Assembly (NCBI RefSeq): GCF_019973735.1
Contig: NZ_AP024463.1
Location: 2,666,001 to 2,730,000, forward strand
DNA length: 64,000 nucleotides
From: Arachnia rubra
Lineage (GTDB): Bacteria > Actinomycetota > Actinomycetes > Propionibacteriales > Propionibacteriaceae
Direction: 5' to 3'
The position numbers were made by a program, and so were the translations under genes. The notes under the pieces are model-generated. The model did no database searches, had not been told where the DNA came from, and saw only the letters and a list, made by a program, of their open reading frames with translations. This document shows positions 63,134 through 64,000 of the stretch, in pieces (position 1 is the stretch's first letter; each line of letters starts with the position of its first letter).

Positions 63134-64000
63134 GGCTTCACCTCGTTGTGTGTGCTGATGGTGCGGGGCTGGAAGTGGATTCCCAGCTCCAGATCACGGG
63201 CATCGACCTGGTAGCGACGGGCCAGGCTCGGACCGCAGCTGTTCGAGCCGATGCCGGCCATAGCCGCGTCCAGGCACAGAACCGTCGACCCGCAGGGCCG
63301 CAGCTCCGTGTTGTGGCGTCGGCTGGCCAACTCCTCCTGCGTGTATGGCGAGACATTGAAAGAGAAGGGCTGCTGTCCCACAGCGGTGAGGCTCAGGCCG
63401 CCGCCAGAGAGGGCCACGTAGTCGCAGTCGGCGCGGCTGCCGTTCTCCTGGGGCCGGATGTAGTCCTCATGAAAGGCCTCGGCATCGGCGGCGAACTCCC
63501 CATGCCAGCTGGCACGCCGCTTGTCCGCGTAGCTCTCCAGCGGGCCCAGCCCGTAGTAGGAGACGTGACGCATCGTCTCCGGCAGGAAGAGACGCAGGCC
63601 CAGCCGCGGTAAGGATGGGAACCCCTCGGCCCGGCTCACGGCGAGCTTCAGATCCATCTCGCCATCGCCCCAGATGGTCCAGGACATCTCCCCGCGCAGG
63701 ATGGGCTGGACGGTGGGCGCAACCATCGCGATCCTGGAACAGAGGACAACGCGCCCCTCCTCCTCTGTGATCTCCGTCCCATAGGCCCGCGCCACGGCCT
63801 GGTGGTAGTGGGCACGTTCCCACTCCAGGCGCACATGGCGGTCGTTGTCGGTGGGGGCGCGCCAGATATTGAGCTCAGCCGGGCGATCCAGGAGTTCCCG
63901 ACCGCCCGCTGCCATCCGGGAAGGCAGTCCAGTGCGTGTATCGAAGACGCAACGCAGATCGCCGGCGATGACACCGACCCGCGGTCCCTGCCGCGTCACC
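63130..64000 (-). CDS. Beta-galactosidase (GH2), C-terminal part, cut by window edge
   Basis: The visible 290 residues are the small-chain end of a LacZ-type enzyme: LNIWRAPTDNDRHVRLEWER (Bgal_small_N WRAPTDND motif), YYGLGPLESYADKRRASWHG, RPQENGSRADCDYVALSGGG. The 5' part is outside the window. Stop overlaps the transporter start by 4 bases, forming a lactose-use operon. Confidence 0.9.
   Translation of the reverse strand, partial: VTRQGPRVGVIAGDLRCVFDTRTGLPSRMAAGGRELLDRPAELNIWRAPTDNDRHVRLEWERAHYHQAVARAYGTEITEEEGRVVLCSRIAMVAPTVQPILRGEMSWTIWGDGEMDLKLAVSRAEGFPSLPRLGLRLFLPETMRHVSYYGLGPLESYADKRRASWHGEFAADAEAFHEDYIRPQENGSRADCDYVALSGGGLSLTAVGQQPFSFNVSPYTQEELASRRHNTELRPCGSTVLCLDAAMAGIGSNSCGPSLARRYQVDARDLELGIHFQPRTISTHNEVKP

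Noticed and set aside
1..64000. CRISPR array or prophage
   Set aside because: No regularly spaced direct repeats, and no phage structural, integrase or terminase genes were seen.

Overview
The window is high-GC DNA (G/C-rich third codon positions nearly throughout) from an actinobacterium, most likely of the Propionibacteriales or a close relative. The clues are a mycothiol-dependent formaldehyde detoxification pair, a DipZ-type redox protein, a GlpR/SepX-like membrane protein beside a MoeA/gephyrin homologue next to genes for 5-formyl-THF cyclo-ligase, an FmdB-like zinc ribbon, a SAF-domain protein and MscL (the order seen around Mycobacterium Rv0985c-Rv0996), and a proline-dehydrogenase/P5C-dehydrogenase fusion. 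Lineage is inferred from gene content only.

Layout. 0-4.5 kb: ArsR-like regulator divergent from a DHA2 drug-efflux pump, a GDPD-like protein with an altered active site, a Tat-exported protein, and an AAC(2')-like acetyltransferase. 4.6-8.5 kb: one minus-strand operon of thioredoxin-like lipoprotein, DipZ, response regulator and histidine kinase. 8.7-17.3 kb: secreted beta-propeller protein, DUF1269 protein, an uncharacterised protein, a large superfamily 1 helicase with a coiled-coil insertion, and a NYN-domain protein. 17.5-20.4 kb: S-(hydroxymethyl)mycothiol dehydrogenase with its metallo-beta-lactamase partner, then a TIGR01777-type epimerase. 20.4-23.6 kb: methyltransferase, TetR regulator and the start of a peptide/nickel-type ABC importer, with a near-identical operator-like site at both ends.

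22-31.2 kb is a decayed accessory island ending at tRNA-Ala(CGC), whose 3' end faces the island. It holds an ABC-three-component (ABC-3C) defence operon in ruins. Its effector carries an in-frame amber codon and a 79-bp MITE. The middle component is intact. The DUF2326 ATPase gene carries an in-frame TGA and a three-level nest of insertion sequences (IS5-like, containing IS3, containing another IS5-like). Another IS5-like copy, without a target duplication, fuses the ATPase remnant to the truncated importer gene, as expected from IS-mediated deletion. A broken ParE/antitoxin pair lies beside the tRNA.

31-43 kb is core: GlpR-like and Glp/MoeA-like proteins, 5-FTHF cyclo-ligase (sharing a symmetrical -10 with the MoeA-like gene), FmdB-like protein, SAF protein, MscL and UGPase, followed by a sugar import operon headed by one ORF that fuses a ROK-type repressor to a Gfo/Idh/MocA oxidoreductase. 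43-64 kb: VapBC, GH76 hydrolase, Imm51-like and SdpI-like proteins, malic enzyme, glutamine synthetase family protein, PutA, a monooxygenase-cupin-CMD operon, a TetR/efflux pair, a CAP protein, and a lactose-type operon (transporter plus beta-galactosidase) running off the right edge.

Several genes are broken by single-base changes, three of them in runs of 6-8 C, so true pseudogenes, phase variation and homopolymer sequencing error must be kept apart.
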